40,293 nt of DNA from a virus, in IMG/VR virus record IMGVR_UViG_3300012000_000049, positions 1-40,293 of that record; one strand, given 5' to 3'. Shown piece after piece: positions 22,320 through 30,570 of this stretch. Positions within the stretch are counted from its first letter, which is position 1; each line of letters begins with the position of its first letter. A model generated the notes under the pieces. It searched no databases. It had not been told where the DNA came from and saw only the letters and a program-made list of their open reading frames with translations. Both the position numbers and the translations under genes were made by a program.

Positions 22320-25129
22320 TGGCACGTTACGGTCTTGATTACTACTCCTCCTCCGACTTCCCTCTTAGTTACTACGGTAGCGATAACCCCCTTAACTATG
22401 ATGCGGAGCCTGTAACAACCCTGTCTTCAGGTTATGCTCAAATAACTGTTAAGTGGGTTAGCCCTATTGGTAACTGGGCTAAGATGAGGATTGTACGTAG
22501 CCCTTATGGTTTTCCTGTTAATTTTACTGATGGTGAATTAGCTTTTGAAACCACAAGACGAAACGACCCTCAAATATTTACTGACGTTTTACCTGATACT
22601 AAGAACACTAAAACCTACTACTACTCAATTTTTGTACTTGACGTAACTCAACTTACATGGGTATTGGCTGGGCGAGCCACAGGACTGTCTGTAAAGAACT
22701 ACGGAACTGGTGACCTGCTGTATCAATACATGCCTTTAATCCACAAGATTACAACCCCTAATATAGCTTCTGAACCAACCGACAATGAAGACCTAAGGGC
22801 TTTCTTATCTTTATTTGGTTTTGCGTTTGATAAAACACGTGGTCTTATTGACCTTATCTCTGACCGTTACAACTTTGAAAAAGTAACGGGAACTACTATC
22901 CCACTTATTCTTAATCAGATTGGTATAGCTGCAGAGCCTGAAATCGGATACCAGCAATCTCGCATCCTAGTAAGAGACTCTGTTCAGCTAACAAAAGAAA
23001 AAGGTTCTACTCAAGGAATTAGAGAATACATTAAAGCTTTTTCTGGATGGTCTTGCCCATCTCCTGTTGATAGCACCCCTAATCCAACGCTTGAAGGGTT
23101 ACAGGTAAGCCATAACTTAATGCTTAGTTACAACGATTCTTCCTTTGAACAAGGCATTGGAAATTGGGTGTCAGGAGATAGCACAGGTTCTATAAGCCAG
23201 TTGGGAACACTAGAAGTAACTCAGTTCCTAACTAATAATAACAATGTTCTTCGCATGATTGTAGGCCCACACGGCTACAAGATTGGTGACAAAATTACAA
23301 TCAGTGGCTTTAGAACCCCTGGGTGGAACAAAAGCCCTATTACAATTATAGGAACAGACCCTCTTAGTTACATAGAAGTATCTGTTACTACAACAGAACA
23401 GCCTTTAACTAATGCAAGAAACATTGACACGCAAGCGTATCCAATTGTTAAACCTTACCCAGCTCCTTATTTAGAACCTACAGCACCTGCGTTATATCCA
23501 AATAAAGCAAAGGGAATTCTTTCTTTAGCAAACGCAACTGGAACTGCACAGGTAGTAACCATAAACTGTGGAAGCGCTTCCCCAGTACAGCTTGGTATAC
23601 CAGTAACTTCTGGTGATACATACACATTTAGTGTGTACAGTGCTGCTCTAAGTACTACTAGAAGTTTTACTGCTGGTATTAACTGGTACGACCGTTTTGG
23701 CGTATTTATGTCTACAAGCACTGGTAACCCAGCTACAAATGCAACTGGTTCTCTGTCAACAAGAGCAACCGTAACAGCCGCAGCGCCTTGCGCTATTACT
23801 CTTAATCCTTTCTTTGGTACTGCTGGCTCTGGATATACGGACGGAGCTTATACAAACGTGCCTTTAACTCGCGTAAGTGGAAAAGCTTTCTCTATAGCAC
23901 CTAGAGCCAACATCTCTATTAGTGGAGGGGTTGTACAAAGCTGCGTTATTGTTAATGGAGGAAAGGGTTCAGACCCTACAACTGTTTACTCTTTTGATAA
24001 AGCATCTATTGGCAGCACTGGTGGTTCTGGATTCCTTGTAACTATTGCGCGAGTTCAAGAGTGTTATTACGCAGCTCCAGCTATTGCTGTATCGGCTGTA
24101 GGAAACGCGGCAAGCGGCGAGCGCCATTATTTTGACGCTGCTCAATTTGAAAAAGCCAATGTAGTTACCGACTTTGACGAAGCACGCCAGGTTCATATAA
24201 CTATGAAGGCAACAAGAATCAATGAAATTAAAAACCCAACGTTCAATAGCGCAAATAGCTTTGCTCCTTGGGGATTTACCAACGCTACAGCAACCGCAAG
24301 CGCTAGTGAGTCTGACCCTATAGCAGACGTATTTACTATTCAGGGGTACCAACAGTCAGCTACGACTGCAACAGTTACCCTGTCTACAGTTCATACTTAT
24401 AAAATTGGAGACATAGTTTTAGTATCTGGTTTGCCATCTCCATACTCTGGGGTAAAAACTATAACTGGTGTACAAGACTTTACTTTTGACTACACAGTAA
24501 GCCCAAGTGCATCTGTAATATTTACACAAGCATCTGGGTCTGTAGCAAAAACAGGAAGCGCTTGTATTATTAACAAAACTGCTACTGGTAATACAGAAGT
24601 TGCAGCAGCAGCAACGTCTGTTAACTATTTAAATATCCATTACCCATCTACATATTACACATTTAGTGTGTATGTAAAACGTGTTACAGGAACCACTGCA
24701 CCAACAGTGCGCCCAGTAATTTACTGGTATGACAGCACCAAGACCGCTATCTCTAGCACGCTTGAACCTTTAGTAACTATAAATAGCAATACGTCATGGC
24801 AAAGAATTTCGTCCTCTGCAATTGCTCCTGAAAATGCGGCTTATGCAAACGTATCCTTTATCTGGACTAACGGAGCGGCTAATGACCAGATTGTTGTGGA
24901 CGACGCGTTATTTGAGAACAGCCCTTTTGCCCTACAGTACTTTGATGGCAACCAAGGCTTTGGTTCTAACGCCGAGTTGTTCTGGGAAGGCCAGGTACCT
25001 AATAACTCTCGAAGCCATTACTATAAAAACTATATAGCCATATCAGACCGCCTTGCTAAAGGGGCGTTGGACGAATGGCTAACCTCAGGCTCTAGCTACG
25101 CTATATACCTCGCACAGCCAAAAACGTAG
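22319..25129 (+). CDS. Baseplate wedge / gpI- or gp7-like protein with carbohydrate-binding-type domains
   Basis: A 936-residue protein coupled by TAATG. Residues 1-130 hold a fibronectin-like beta domain (YAQITVKWVSPIGNWAKMRI). Residues about 135-250 (LLYQYMPLIHKI, DLRAFLSLFGFAFDKTRGLI, DLISDRYNF, LILNQIGI, TQGIREYIKAFSGW) match tail protein I / gp7-like wedges. The long remainder consists of beta modules: two YKIGD-type repeats (near bases 23240 and 24360) and two CBM4_9-like jelly rolls (YTFSVYSAAL; YYTFSVYVKRVTGTTAPTVR). This suggests a wedge protein that also contacts surface glycans or holds fibres. It is the last gene of the tail block. Confidence 0.72.
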   Translation: MARYGLDYYSSSDFPLSYYGSDNPLNYDAEPVTTLSSGYAQITVKWVSPIGNWAKMRIVRSPYGFPVNFTDGELAFETTRRNDPQIFTDVLPDTKNTKTYYYSIFVLDVTQLTWVLAGRATGLSVKNYGTGDLLYQYMPLIHKITTPNIASEPTDNEDLRAFLSLFGFAFDKTRGLIDLISDRYNFEKVTGTTIPLILNQIGIAAEPEIGYQQSRILVRDSVQLTKEKGSTQGIREYIKAFSGWSCPSPVDSTPNPTLEGLQVSHNLMLSYNDSSFEQGIGNWVSGDSTGSISQLGTLEVTQFLTNNNNVLRMIVGPHGYKIGDKITISGFRTPGWNKSPITIIGTDPLSYIEVSVTTTEQPLTNARNIDTQAYPIVKPYPAPYLEPTAPALYPNKAKGILSLANATGTAQVVTINCGSASPVQLGIPVTSGDTYTFSVYSAALSTTRSFTAGINWYDRFGVFMSTSTGNPATNATGSLSTRATVTAAAPCAITLNPFFGTAGSGYTDGAYTNVPLTRVSGKAFSIAPRANISISGGVVQSCVIVNGGKGSDPTTVYSFDKASIGSTGGSGFLVTIARVQECYYAAPAIAVSAVGNAASGERHYFDAAQFEKANVVTDFDEARQVHITMKATRINEIKNPTFNSANSFAPWGFTNATATASASESDPIADVFTIQGYQQSATTATVTLSTVHTYKIGDIVLVSGLPSPYSGVKTITGVQDFTFDYTVSPSASVIFTQASGSVAKTGSACIINKTATGNTEVAAAATSVNYLNIHYPSTYYTFSVYVKRVTGTTAPTVRPVIYWYDSTKTAISSTLEPLVTINSNTSWQRISSSAIAPENAAYANVSFIWTNGAANDQIVVDDALFENSPFALQYFDGNQGFGSNAELFWEGQVPNNSRSHYYKNYIAISDRLAKGALDEWLTSGSSYAIYLAQPKT

Positions 25130-25141
25130 TAGGATGCTCCC

Positions 25142-25420
25142 ATGCTGGAGCTTATATTAGTGGGGTGCTTTACAGGGTTCTTCCTGGCTACAGTTCGTAA
25201 CCTGGTAGAAGTACTAAGTATCTTTATACCTATTTCCGTAATTAATGCTGTACTTTCAATTATATTCTCGGCTGTAGCCGTATATTTAGTTGAAGTTTCA
25301 ACTACCCGACAGTATGTCCTATGGACAGTAGCTGGGGCGTTCCTAGGAGCATCTTTACTTGCCATAGTGGAACGGGTATCCGTATACAAGCCAGCCGTTA
25401 TTAACACTGCCCGAGATTAG
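25142..25420 (+). CDS. Small membrane protein, holin candidate
   Basis: A 92-residue protein with three hydrophobic stretches: residues 2-18 (LELILVGCFTGFFLATV), about 24-50 (VLSIFIPISVINAVLSIIFS and on) and about 58-78 (YVLWTVAGAFLGASLLAIVE). AGGA lies upstream of the ATG. Size and topology fit a class I holin, which would permeabilise the membrane at lysis, and the position after the tail genes is common for lysis genes. No endolysin is adjacent, so another small membrane role is possible. Confidence 0.5.
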   Translation: MLELILVGCFTGFFLATVRNLVEVLSIFIPISVINAVLSIIFSAVAVYLVEVSTTRQYVLWTVAGAFLGASLLAIVERVSVYKPAVINTARD

Positions 25421-25433
25421 TGGTAGGGTACTA

Positions 25434-25451
25434 GGGACCTAAGGAGGTCCT
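25434..25451 (+). promoter_or_regulatory. Hairpin enclosing the Shine-Dalgarno of the acidic-protein gene
   Basis: GGACC (25435-25439) pairs with GGTCC (25446-25450), extended by a G-U pair (25434/25451), with a loop of TAAGGA. The strong AAGGAGG site (25441-25447) is therefore in the loop and 3' arm, four nucleotides from the ATG at 25452. Sequestration could tune translation. Confidence 0.4.
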
Positions 25452-26114
25452 ATGAACAAGTACTATGTTTTGGTAGCAGGCAAAGGCTCTACCAGTAGGC
25501 AAAACGTAGAAGCATTAATGGAAGACCACTACTACGCTAAAGGCGATGGTGGAACTCTTATTATTCCTATTGATAAACAAGCAACACCGTCACAGGTTTT
25601 TGTTGCACAGTTTGCTAGGGATAAAAACAAAGAGATTGTTTTAATTGCTAAGGAAGACGCAGATGTTGCGAACATGCCAGCGGCATCTATTGTCTACGAT
25701 GCAGACCCAATTAAAAAATCTGTAGAGATAGTGGCAGGCTCCGATACAACAGCTTTCTTATTGTGGGATGACGGTGACGACTCATCACTGGCTACCCTAG
25801 CGGCTTGTACAACAGCGGGCATCAAATGCTACGACCTACTCAACGGACTATCAGAAATCACCCCATCAGCATCAATTGCAGAACCCGAACAGATTAAGTT
25901 TCCAGAGGCAGAGATGGTCTCAGAAAGCGAGGAAGACGACGATGAGGAGGAAGAAGAAGTCGGTGAGGAAGAAGACGACGAAGAAGAGTACGAAGACGAC
26001 GAAGAAGAAGCCGAAGATTTTGAAGATATCTACGCGGGAGTCGAAGCAATAGCCCGTGTCTTTGCTCGCGCCTTCATAGCCGAGTGGAAAGCCCAGAATG
26101 AGCCTAAGCCCTAA
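25452..26114 (+). CDS. Protein with long acidic tract, function unknown
   Basis: A 220-residue protein. Residues 1-130 look like a small alpha/beta domain (MNKYYVLVAGKGSTSRQNVE, GTLIIPID, EIVLIAKED, FLLWDDGDD, AGIKCYDLLNGL). Residues 158-192 are almost entirely Asp/Glu (EEDDDEEEEEVGEEEDDEEE within it). The end (IYAGVEAIARVFARAFIAEW) is an amphipathic helix. I recall similar layouts in phages of actinobacteria without a known role. The acidic tract could mimic DNA or bind basic partners; that is speculation. It has a very strong AAGGAGG site, partly within a hairpin, and overlaps the replication gene by 17 nt. Confidence 0.5.
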   Translation: MNKYYVLVAGKGSTSRQNVEALMEDHYYAKGDGGTLIIPIDKQATPSQVFVAQFARDKNKEIVLIAKEDADVANMPAASIVYDADPIKKSVEIVAGSDTTAFLLWDDGDDSSLATLAACTTAGIKCYDLLNGLSEITPSASIAEPEQIKFPEAEMVSESEEDDDEEEEEVGEEEDDEEEYEDDEEEAEDFEDIYAGVEAIARVFARAFIAEWKAQNEPKP

Positions 26115-27045
26115 GACCCTAGGTGTATTCCTGACCATAGCCAGATATGGGGCTCCAAGGGGCGTACAGGGCCTTATGGAGGCCAATGGCTGGGGTAGGT
26201 ATGAGACTGAGTCAGCCATCACTGAACTGGTCTCTATTGGCCTTGTAGCCCGTTCTAGCGGTAAGACCGCCAAGGGAACCTTTTGGCATACCCTAGAGCT
26301 GACCACCCAGGGTAAGGCCTATGCTTTTGACTGGAGTACTGGGTCACCGTTGCAGGTTTTCCCGAACGGTGAAACCTACATCTCCATATCACAGAATAGC
26401 AATATAGCTGATACCTATATAGCAGATATTCCATATAGCACAGAGCAGTATGGTTTATATGCTAATTCAGTTAACCAAGGCGTGAAAATGAATTTTCACG
26501 CACGGAAAGAAGAAACAACAGAAGGAGAAGCCATGAGTTTAGGCTCAATGCCAATAGACCCAGATGACCTAGAGCAGGAACTAAAGAAGGAGGCTGAGCG
26601 CAAGAAGCGCGAACGCCAGGAGCAGTCGCAGGAGCATTTTAAGAAGCGCCAGATTGCCAGGGCTAAGAAGACTGTAGACCGTTGGACTCCTACCGACATC
26701 ATTAATTATTTTGCGGAACAGTGCAAGACCCTATGGCAGGTAGAGCAGGTTGCTCTGACTCAACGCCCTAGGTTGGTAAAAGCTATGTATCAGTTCCGTG
26801 TAGACAACGACACTAACGGCGAGCTAGATAAGCGTCTGTTGGACATGTTTATTGCTAGTTACAAGTTTGAACACCGTAAGTTATATAACCCTGAACAGTT
26901 GTTCTGGACCTTCTTAAATTATGCGCCTACTAAGATTGATGAAGTACGACGTGCTATGAAACCTGAGGACTTAGATGTAGTATCCGCAGCAAGAGCCAAA
27001 GCACGTGCGGAACGTGAAGAATATTTAAGGAGCGGTGGGAAGTAA
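26098..27045 (+). CDS. Winged-helix replication initiator-like protein (lambda O-like position)
   Basis: A 315-residue protein. Residues 1-75 form a winged helix (LSPKTLGVFLTIARYGAPRG, RYETESAITELVSIGLVARS, and a GTFWHTLELTTQGKAY wing). Residues about 84-150 are a polar linker whose DNA contains a palindrome and direct repeats. Residues 152-185 are a charged helix (KKEAERKKRERQEQSQEHFK). The C-terminal domain (TPTDIINYFAEQCKTLWQVE onward) is helical, similar to the helicase-loader-binding domains of phage initiators. An AAA+ loader follows directly (TAATG), then a DnaB helicase. The order wHTH-linker-helical followed by loader matches lambda O and P. The role in origin binding is inferred. 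Confidence 0.6.
   Translation: MSLSPKTLGVFLTIARYGAPRGVQGLMEANGWGRYETESAITELVSIGLVARSSGKTAKGTFWHTLELTTQGKAYAFDWSTGSPLQVFPNGETYISISQNSNIADTYIADIPYSTEQYGLYANSVNQGVKMNFHARKEETTEGEAMSLGSMPIDPDDLEQELKKEAERKKRERQEQSQEHFKKRQIARAKKTVDRWTPTDIINYFAEQCKTLWQVEQVALTQRPRLVKAMYQFRVDNDTNGELDKRLLDMFIASYKFEHRKLYNPEQLFWTFLNYAPTKIDEVRRAMKPEDLDVVSAARAKARAEREEYLRSGGK
26346..26501 (+). other. Candidate replication origin inside the initiator-like gene
   Basis: Within the linker-coding DNA are: an inverted repeat ACCGTT/AACGGT (26346-26351, 26365-26370); four ATAGC repeats (26396, 26404, 26419, 26435), three of them as ATATAGC spaced 15-16 nt; a visibly AT-rich stretch to about 26465; and a perfect palindrome with 10-bp arms GCGTGAAAAT/ATTTTCACGC separated by GA (26480-26501). 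Iterons plus an AT-rich segment inside an initiator gene is the lambda O arrangement. It is also coding DNA, so the repeats may partly reflect protein sequence. Confidence 0.4.
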
Positions 27046-27731
27046 TGTACGTATTAGAAAAACAAAAAGTACGACGTCGCACATGGATACAGGCTGCAGG
27101 CATACCTAAATCTAAACTTGGCTGGACTCTTGAAGATTGCAATGACTCAGACCCTGAAGACATCGTTGAAATTAGTGGTTGGCTTAGTATTTTTAACGAA
27201 GGCTCAGTAGTTCGCGCCTCTGGTAACAGGTATTGTGGCCGAGGTCTTTTGTTGGCTGGGCTACCTGGTCGCGGAAAGTCGACAGTTGCAGCAGCAACTA
27301 TCCAGACTATCATGCTTAATTCACCCCTACAGGCCTTTGATGTATCGGAAGAGTCCGTATTAATCAGGCCTTGTTATTTCATAACATTTAATGACGTCCT
27401 AGCACTGCAAGGTCGCATGATGGATAGCCCGACAGACTGGGAGGAGGTGCTCTACTATGGGATTCTAGGCGAAGCGCACGACCCCTATAACATCAGGGTT
27501 CTAGTAATTGATGATGTAGGTAAGGAGCACGCCAGCCTAAGTGGATGGCAGAAAAACGTTCTCCACCATGTATTGCGTACGCGATACAACCAGGGCCTGC
27601 CAACCATCGTGACCACCAACGTGATGCTTGAAGATTGGAATAGTCTTTACGGCGATGCAACCGAAAGCTTTGCTAAGGAAGCGTTTACATATCTACCGAT
27701 GGTTACGAGTAAAGGAGACCTACGAGAATGA
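27045..27731 (+). CDS. AAA+ helicase loader (DnaC-like)
   Basis: A 228-residue ATPase. Walker A is GLPGRGKS (72-79) and Walker B is VLVIDDVGKE (152-161). A sensor-type TIVTTNV follows, then a C-terminal arginine-bearing region. The YFITFNDVLALQGRM segment is typical of DnaC/DnaI loaders. The N-terminal 60 residues are a short non-ATPase domain (RRRTWIQAAGIPKSKLGWTL). It should load the DnaB-type helicase encoded at 28443 at the origin marked by the preceding wHTH protein. It is coupled upstream by TAATG and downstream by ATGA. Confidence 0.85.
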   Translation: MYVLEKQKVRRRTWIQAAGIPKSKLGWTLEDCNDSDPEDIVEISGWLSIFNEGSVVRASGNRYCGRGLLLAGLPGRGKSTVAAATIQTIMLNSPLQAFDVSEESVLIRPCYFITFNDVLALQGRMMDSPTDWEEVLYYGILGEAHDPYNIRVLVIDDVGKEHASLSGWQKNVLHHVLRTRYNQGLPTIVTTNVMLEDWNSLYGDATESFAKEAFTYLPMVTSKGDLRE

Positions 27732-28036
27732 GTGCAATAATGGATACAAAGTTGGTTCAGGTGTTCCTCAGCCAAACACAGTCGCCTGGTCCTGGCATCT
27801 ACGAGGTGTCTGTAGACGACAACAACAAGTTGTATTGCACCTGCCCTGGCTACAGAGGACGTAGCACCTGTAAGCATGTTAAGTTTGTCAGCGCTCGCAT
27901 TAAAGCAAACGGCGGCGACACCTACCCGCTAGAGTTCTCTAGCCGTGCTCAGGCTGACGATATTGCAACCGCTAGGTCATCAAAAGAAGCCTTCCGAGAT
28001 TTTGTAATTAGGTTCGGTAAGATTGAAGTCTTCTAA
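27728..28036 (+). CDS. SWIM-type zinc-finger protein
   Basis: A 102-residue protein with C37-x-C39-x8-C48-x-H50 (KLYCTCPGYRGRSTCKHVKF), the CxCx(n)CxH signature of SWIM zinc fingers, which bind DNA or mediate protein contacts. The flanking parts are a short beta N-terminus (GIYEVSVDDNN) and a helical C-terminus (KEAFRDFVIRFGKIEVF). It sits between helicase loader and helicase in a tightly coupled operon (ATGA and TAATG overlaps). A role in replication or DNA binding is inferred; it could instead be a regulator. Confidence 0.75.
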   Translation: MSAIMDTKLVQVFLSQTQSPGPGIYEVSVDDNNKLYCTCPGYRGRSTCKHVKFVSARIKANGGDTYPLEFSSRAQADDIATARSSKEAFRDFVIRFGKIEVF

Positions 28037-28446
28037 TGAAGCATGGGGATATCAGTAACGAACTCCCCAAAAGGATACTAGTTACCCCCGACATTATTAT
28101 GGACGTGGAGATTAATATAAAAAAGAAACTATTAATCATCCCGACTGTAAAGATAGAAAAGAAGTTTAGACGCGACGCTTTGTCGTACCTTTACGTTTTT
28201 ACAACCAGAGCTGGCTTTACCCTAGAACTTGTTTCCTTTGACCTACGGGATGAGGATTTACAAGAGGTTATGGACATGCTTGACAATATGGGCACTAACC
28301 CATTTAGATACTACACGGCGTATGAATCGGACAAACACTTGCTCAGCGAACTTCCCTATAGACCAGAAGTAGTTGGCGTAGTTGATGTAGACTCGCGCCT
28401 CCTACGTTACGGACACTGGGGAAGGACATTCGCTGACTTACAATGA
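28036..28446 (+). CDS. Hypothetical replication-operon protein
   Basis: A 136-residue alpha/beta protein coupled by TAATG and ending in an ATGA overlap with the helicase gene. Visible parts are RILVTPDIIMDVEINIKKKL, LSYLYVFTTRAGFTLELVSF, LQEVMDMLDNMGTNPFRYYT and PEVVGVVDVDSRLLRYGHWG. The strand-helix alternation and the VVGVVDVD end faintly recall HAD-like folds, but the catalytic DxD near the N-terminus is not evident, so I do not assign that family. I recognise it only as a conserved-looking protein in this position. Confidence 0.45.
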   Translation: MKHGDISNELPKRILVTPDIIMDVEINIKKKLLIIPTVKIEKKFRRDALSYLYVFTTRAGFTLELVSFDLRDEDLQEVMDMLDNMGTNPFRYYTAYESDKHLLSELPYRPEVVGVVDVDSRLLRYGHWGRTFADLQ

Positions 28447-29669
28447 ACAACGAATATAAATTACTAAGCAAGATATTAGAGAGCCGCGACCTTCCATACT
28501 TATACGAACGCGGTATTAAAGATAGTTGGTTTGTCGATAGCGAAGTCCGACGTGTTTGGGTATTTGTTCGTGAACACTTTGCAAAGTACGCAGAGTGCCC
28601 CAGCCTTGAGGTAATCAATCAAAACTTCCCTACATGGAAGCAGTATGAATCACAGGACAATATCGATTATCTAGTAGATAACGTCGTAGCCTCACGTAGA
28701 GCAGCCTCTGTAATAAAGATGATAGAGGCAGCGGCTATTGCACTAGATAAAAGCCGTGACCACGAAGAAGCATTACGTATTTTCCAAGCTGGAATTATTA
28801 GCCTAGAGGAAGACGGGCTAAGCAAAACCAGCGATATGAACCTCATAGAAGACCCAAAGAAACGTTGGGAAGAGTATCTATGGCGTAAGAACAATCCAGG
28901 ACTTCTTGGCACTGGAACAGGGTTTCCTAGTGTAGATAAGGTTACTGGAGGACTACAGCCTGGTCAGTTAATTGTTGTCGTAGCGCCTCCCAAGACTGGT
29001 AAATCAACTCTTGCTTTGCAGTTTGCACAGAACGTTCACCTACAAGATAAATCAGTTATGTTCCAATCTTTTGAGATGAGTAACCACGAACAGCAAACTC
29101 GTTACGATGCTATGCGTGCACGTATATCTCATACCAGATTAATTAACGGTGTTTTGGATGCTGAAGAAGAGTCTCGTTATCAGGCAAAGTTAAATTCTAT
29201 GGAGCAAATGCGTAAGCCTTTCTGGTTGGTTGACTCTGCTAATGGCTCCACGGTTTCAGGTATTGCTAGCAAGATACAGGTTCTTCACCCAGAGATTGTG
29301 TTTATCGATGGTGTTTACTTGATGATTGATGAGCAGACTGGAGAAGCCAACACTCCACAGGCCATCACTAACATCACCCGTTCGCTTAAGCGCATGGCAC
29401 AAAAGTTTAAGGTTCCAGTAATTATTACTACCCAGGTTCTTAACTGGAAGATGCGTAAGGGTCAGGTTACTGCAGACTCTATTGGTTACTCATCTTCTTT
29501 CGTACAAGATGCTGACGTGGTATTTGGTTTACAAAGAGAAGACGAGAACGTAGACGACACCCGTGTACTAAAGGTTCTTGAAAGCCGTAACTCTGGTCGC
29601 ATGGAGATATCGCTTATCTGGGCGTGGGATACAGGTACGTTTAGGGAGATAGACATCAATGACCTCTAA
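28443..29669 (+). CDS. dnaB: Replicative DNA helicase, DnaB-type
   Basis: A 408-residue RecA-fold helicase. Residues 1-135 form a helical N-terminal domain. GLQPGQLIVVVAPPKTGKST holds Walker A (181-189), VMFQSFEMSNHEQQTRYDAM is motif H1a-like with the catalytic Glu, IVFIDGVYLM (285-294) is Walker B, and VPVIITTQVL and a late VFGLQRED with LKVLESRNSGR complete the DnaB family pattern. It unwinds the fork 5' to 3' as a hexamer. It lies after its probable loader and directly before a primase. It starts in an ATGA overlap and overlaps the primase by 11 nt. Confidence 0.92.
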   Translation: MNNEYKLLSKILESRDLPYLYERGIKDSWFVDSEVRRVWVFVREHFAKYAECPSLEVINQNFPTWKQYESQDNIDYLVDNVVASRRAASVIKMIEAAAIALDKSRDHEEALRIFQAGIISLEEDGLSKTSDMNLIEDPKKRWEEYLWRKNNPGLLGTGTGFPSVDKVTGGLQPGQLIVVVAPPKTGKSTLALQFAQNVHLQDKSVMFQSFEMSNHEQQTRYDAMRARISHTRLINGVLDAEEESRYQAKLNSMEQMRKPFWLVDSANGSTVSGIASKIQVLHPEIVFIDGVYLMIDEQTGEANTPQAITNITRSLKRMAQKFKVPVIITTQVLNWKMRKGQVTADSIGYSSSFVQDADVVFGLQREDENVDDTRVLKVLESRNSGRMEISLIWAWDTGTFREIDINDL

Positions 29670-30570
29670 TGTAGAAGACACACTAGAAACCTTAGGATTA
29701 AAGGTAGTATCTATTCGCGGCAATGAAATTCAACTGCACTGCCCCGCTCACAAAGAGCGAACTGGTAAAGAAGATAACAACCCTTCTTTTTGGATTAACG
29801 GAGATAGCGGTTTATTTATCTGCTTCTCTTGTGATTGGAAGGGTGGTTTAAAAACTTTAGTTAACTACCTTGGTGCTGGTGATATAGAGATTGATGATAT
29901 TGATAGAACAGTTTCTCGTTTAACTGCAAGAATCAAACAGTTAGTAAGAGGCGATAAGCCAGAGCAAGAAGAAATGGTTCCTATCCATGAGTCCATGCTT
30001 TTGGCGTTTAAATCTGTACCTGAAGATGTATGTAAAAGCCGAGGACTGCTTCCAAACTTAGTTGATAAGTACGGCATAAAGTGGAACGCTTTACAGGGTA
30101 ATTGGATTATCCCAATACGTGACCCTATGTCAGGAAAGCTTCTTGGCTGGCAAGAAAAAGGTCACAAGACCAGGTTCTTTAGAAATTCAACAGGTGTAAA
30201 GAAGAGCGAAGCCCTTTTTGGTTATGAGCACTACAGGGGCGGTGACATGATTGTTGTTGAGTCACCACTAGATGTAGTAAGGCTAGCCTCCGTTGGTGTA
30301 GAGGGGGCGGTTGCTACCTATGGCTGCGCTATATCAGGAACGCAATGGAGTCTTATTCGCGGAGCTACGCGACCTATATTTGCTTTAGATAATGATGACG
30401 CTGGCAAGTCTTGTACTAACGCTATTAAAGATATGGCTTTAGATATTGGGCTACCTTGTTGGTTCTTTAACTACGACAGTACCGACCAAAAGGATGTTGG
30501 TGGTATGTCAAGAAAAGAAATAGAATGGGGTTTGCAATTTGCTAAACATCTAATAGGGTACCAACCATGA
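29659..30570 (+). CDS. DNA primase, CHC2 zinc-finger and Toprim
   Basis: A 303-residue primase. C28, H31, C55 and C58 (LHCPAHKERTGKEDNN; LFICFSCDWKGG) form the CHC2 zinc ribbon that reads template. The Toprim part holds MIVVESPLDVVRLASVGVEG (E201, D205) and IFALDNDDAGK (D244, D246) for metal-dependent RNA primer synthesis. It is shorter than bacterial DnaG and lacks a C-terminal helicase-binding domain; the helicase is the separate upstream gene. It overlaps the helicase by 11 nt and the next gene by 4. Confidence 0.9.
   Translation: MTSNVEDTLETLGLKVVSIRGNEIQLHCPAHKERTGKEDNNPSFWINGDSGLFICFSCDWKGGLKTLVNYLGAGDIEIDDIDRTVSRLTARIKQLVRGDKPEQEEMVPIHESMLLAFKSVPEDVCKSRGLLPNLVDKYGIKWNALQGNWIIPIRDPMSGKLLGWQEKGHKTRFFRNSTGVKKSEALFGYEHYRGGDMIVVESPLDVVRLASVGVEGAVATYGCAISGTQWSLIRGATRPIFALDNDDAGKSCTNAIKDMALDIGLPCWFFNYDSTDQKDVGGMSRKEIEWGLQFAKHLIGYQP

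Noticed and set aside
25096-25407. Minus-strand ORF opposite the small membrane protein
   Set aside because: The + strand frame has an RBS, a coherent three-helix membrane pattern and operon context; the reverse frame has none.
28036-28446. Assignment as a HAD-family phosphatase
   Set aside because: Only a vague strand-helix pattern and a VVGVVDVD segment are seen; the N-terminal catalytic DxD motif is not evident.
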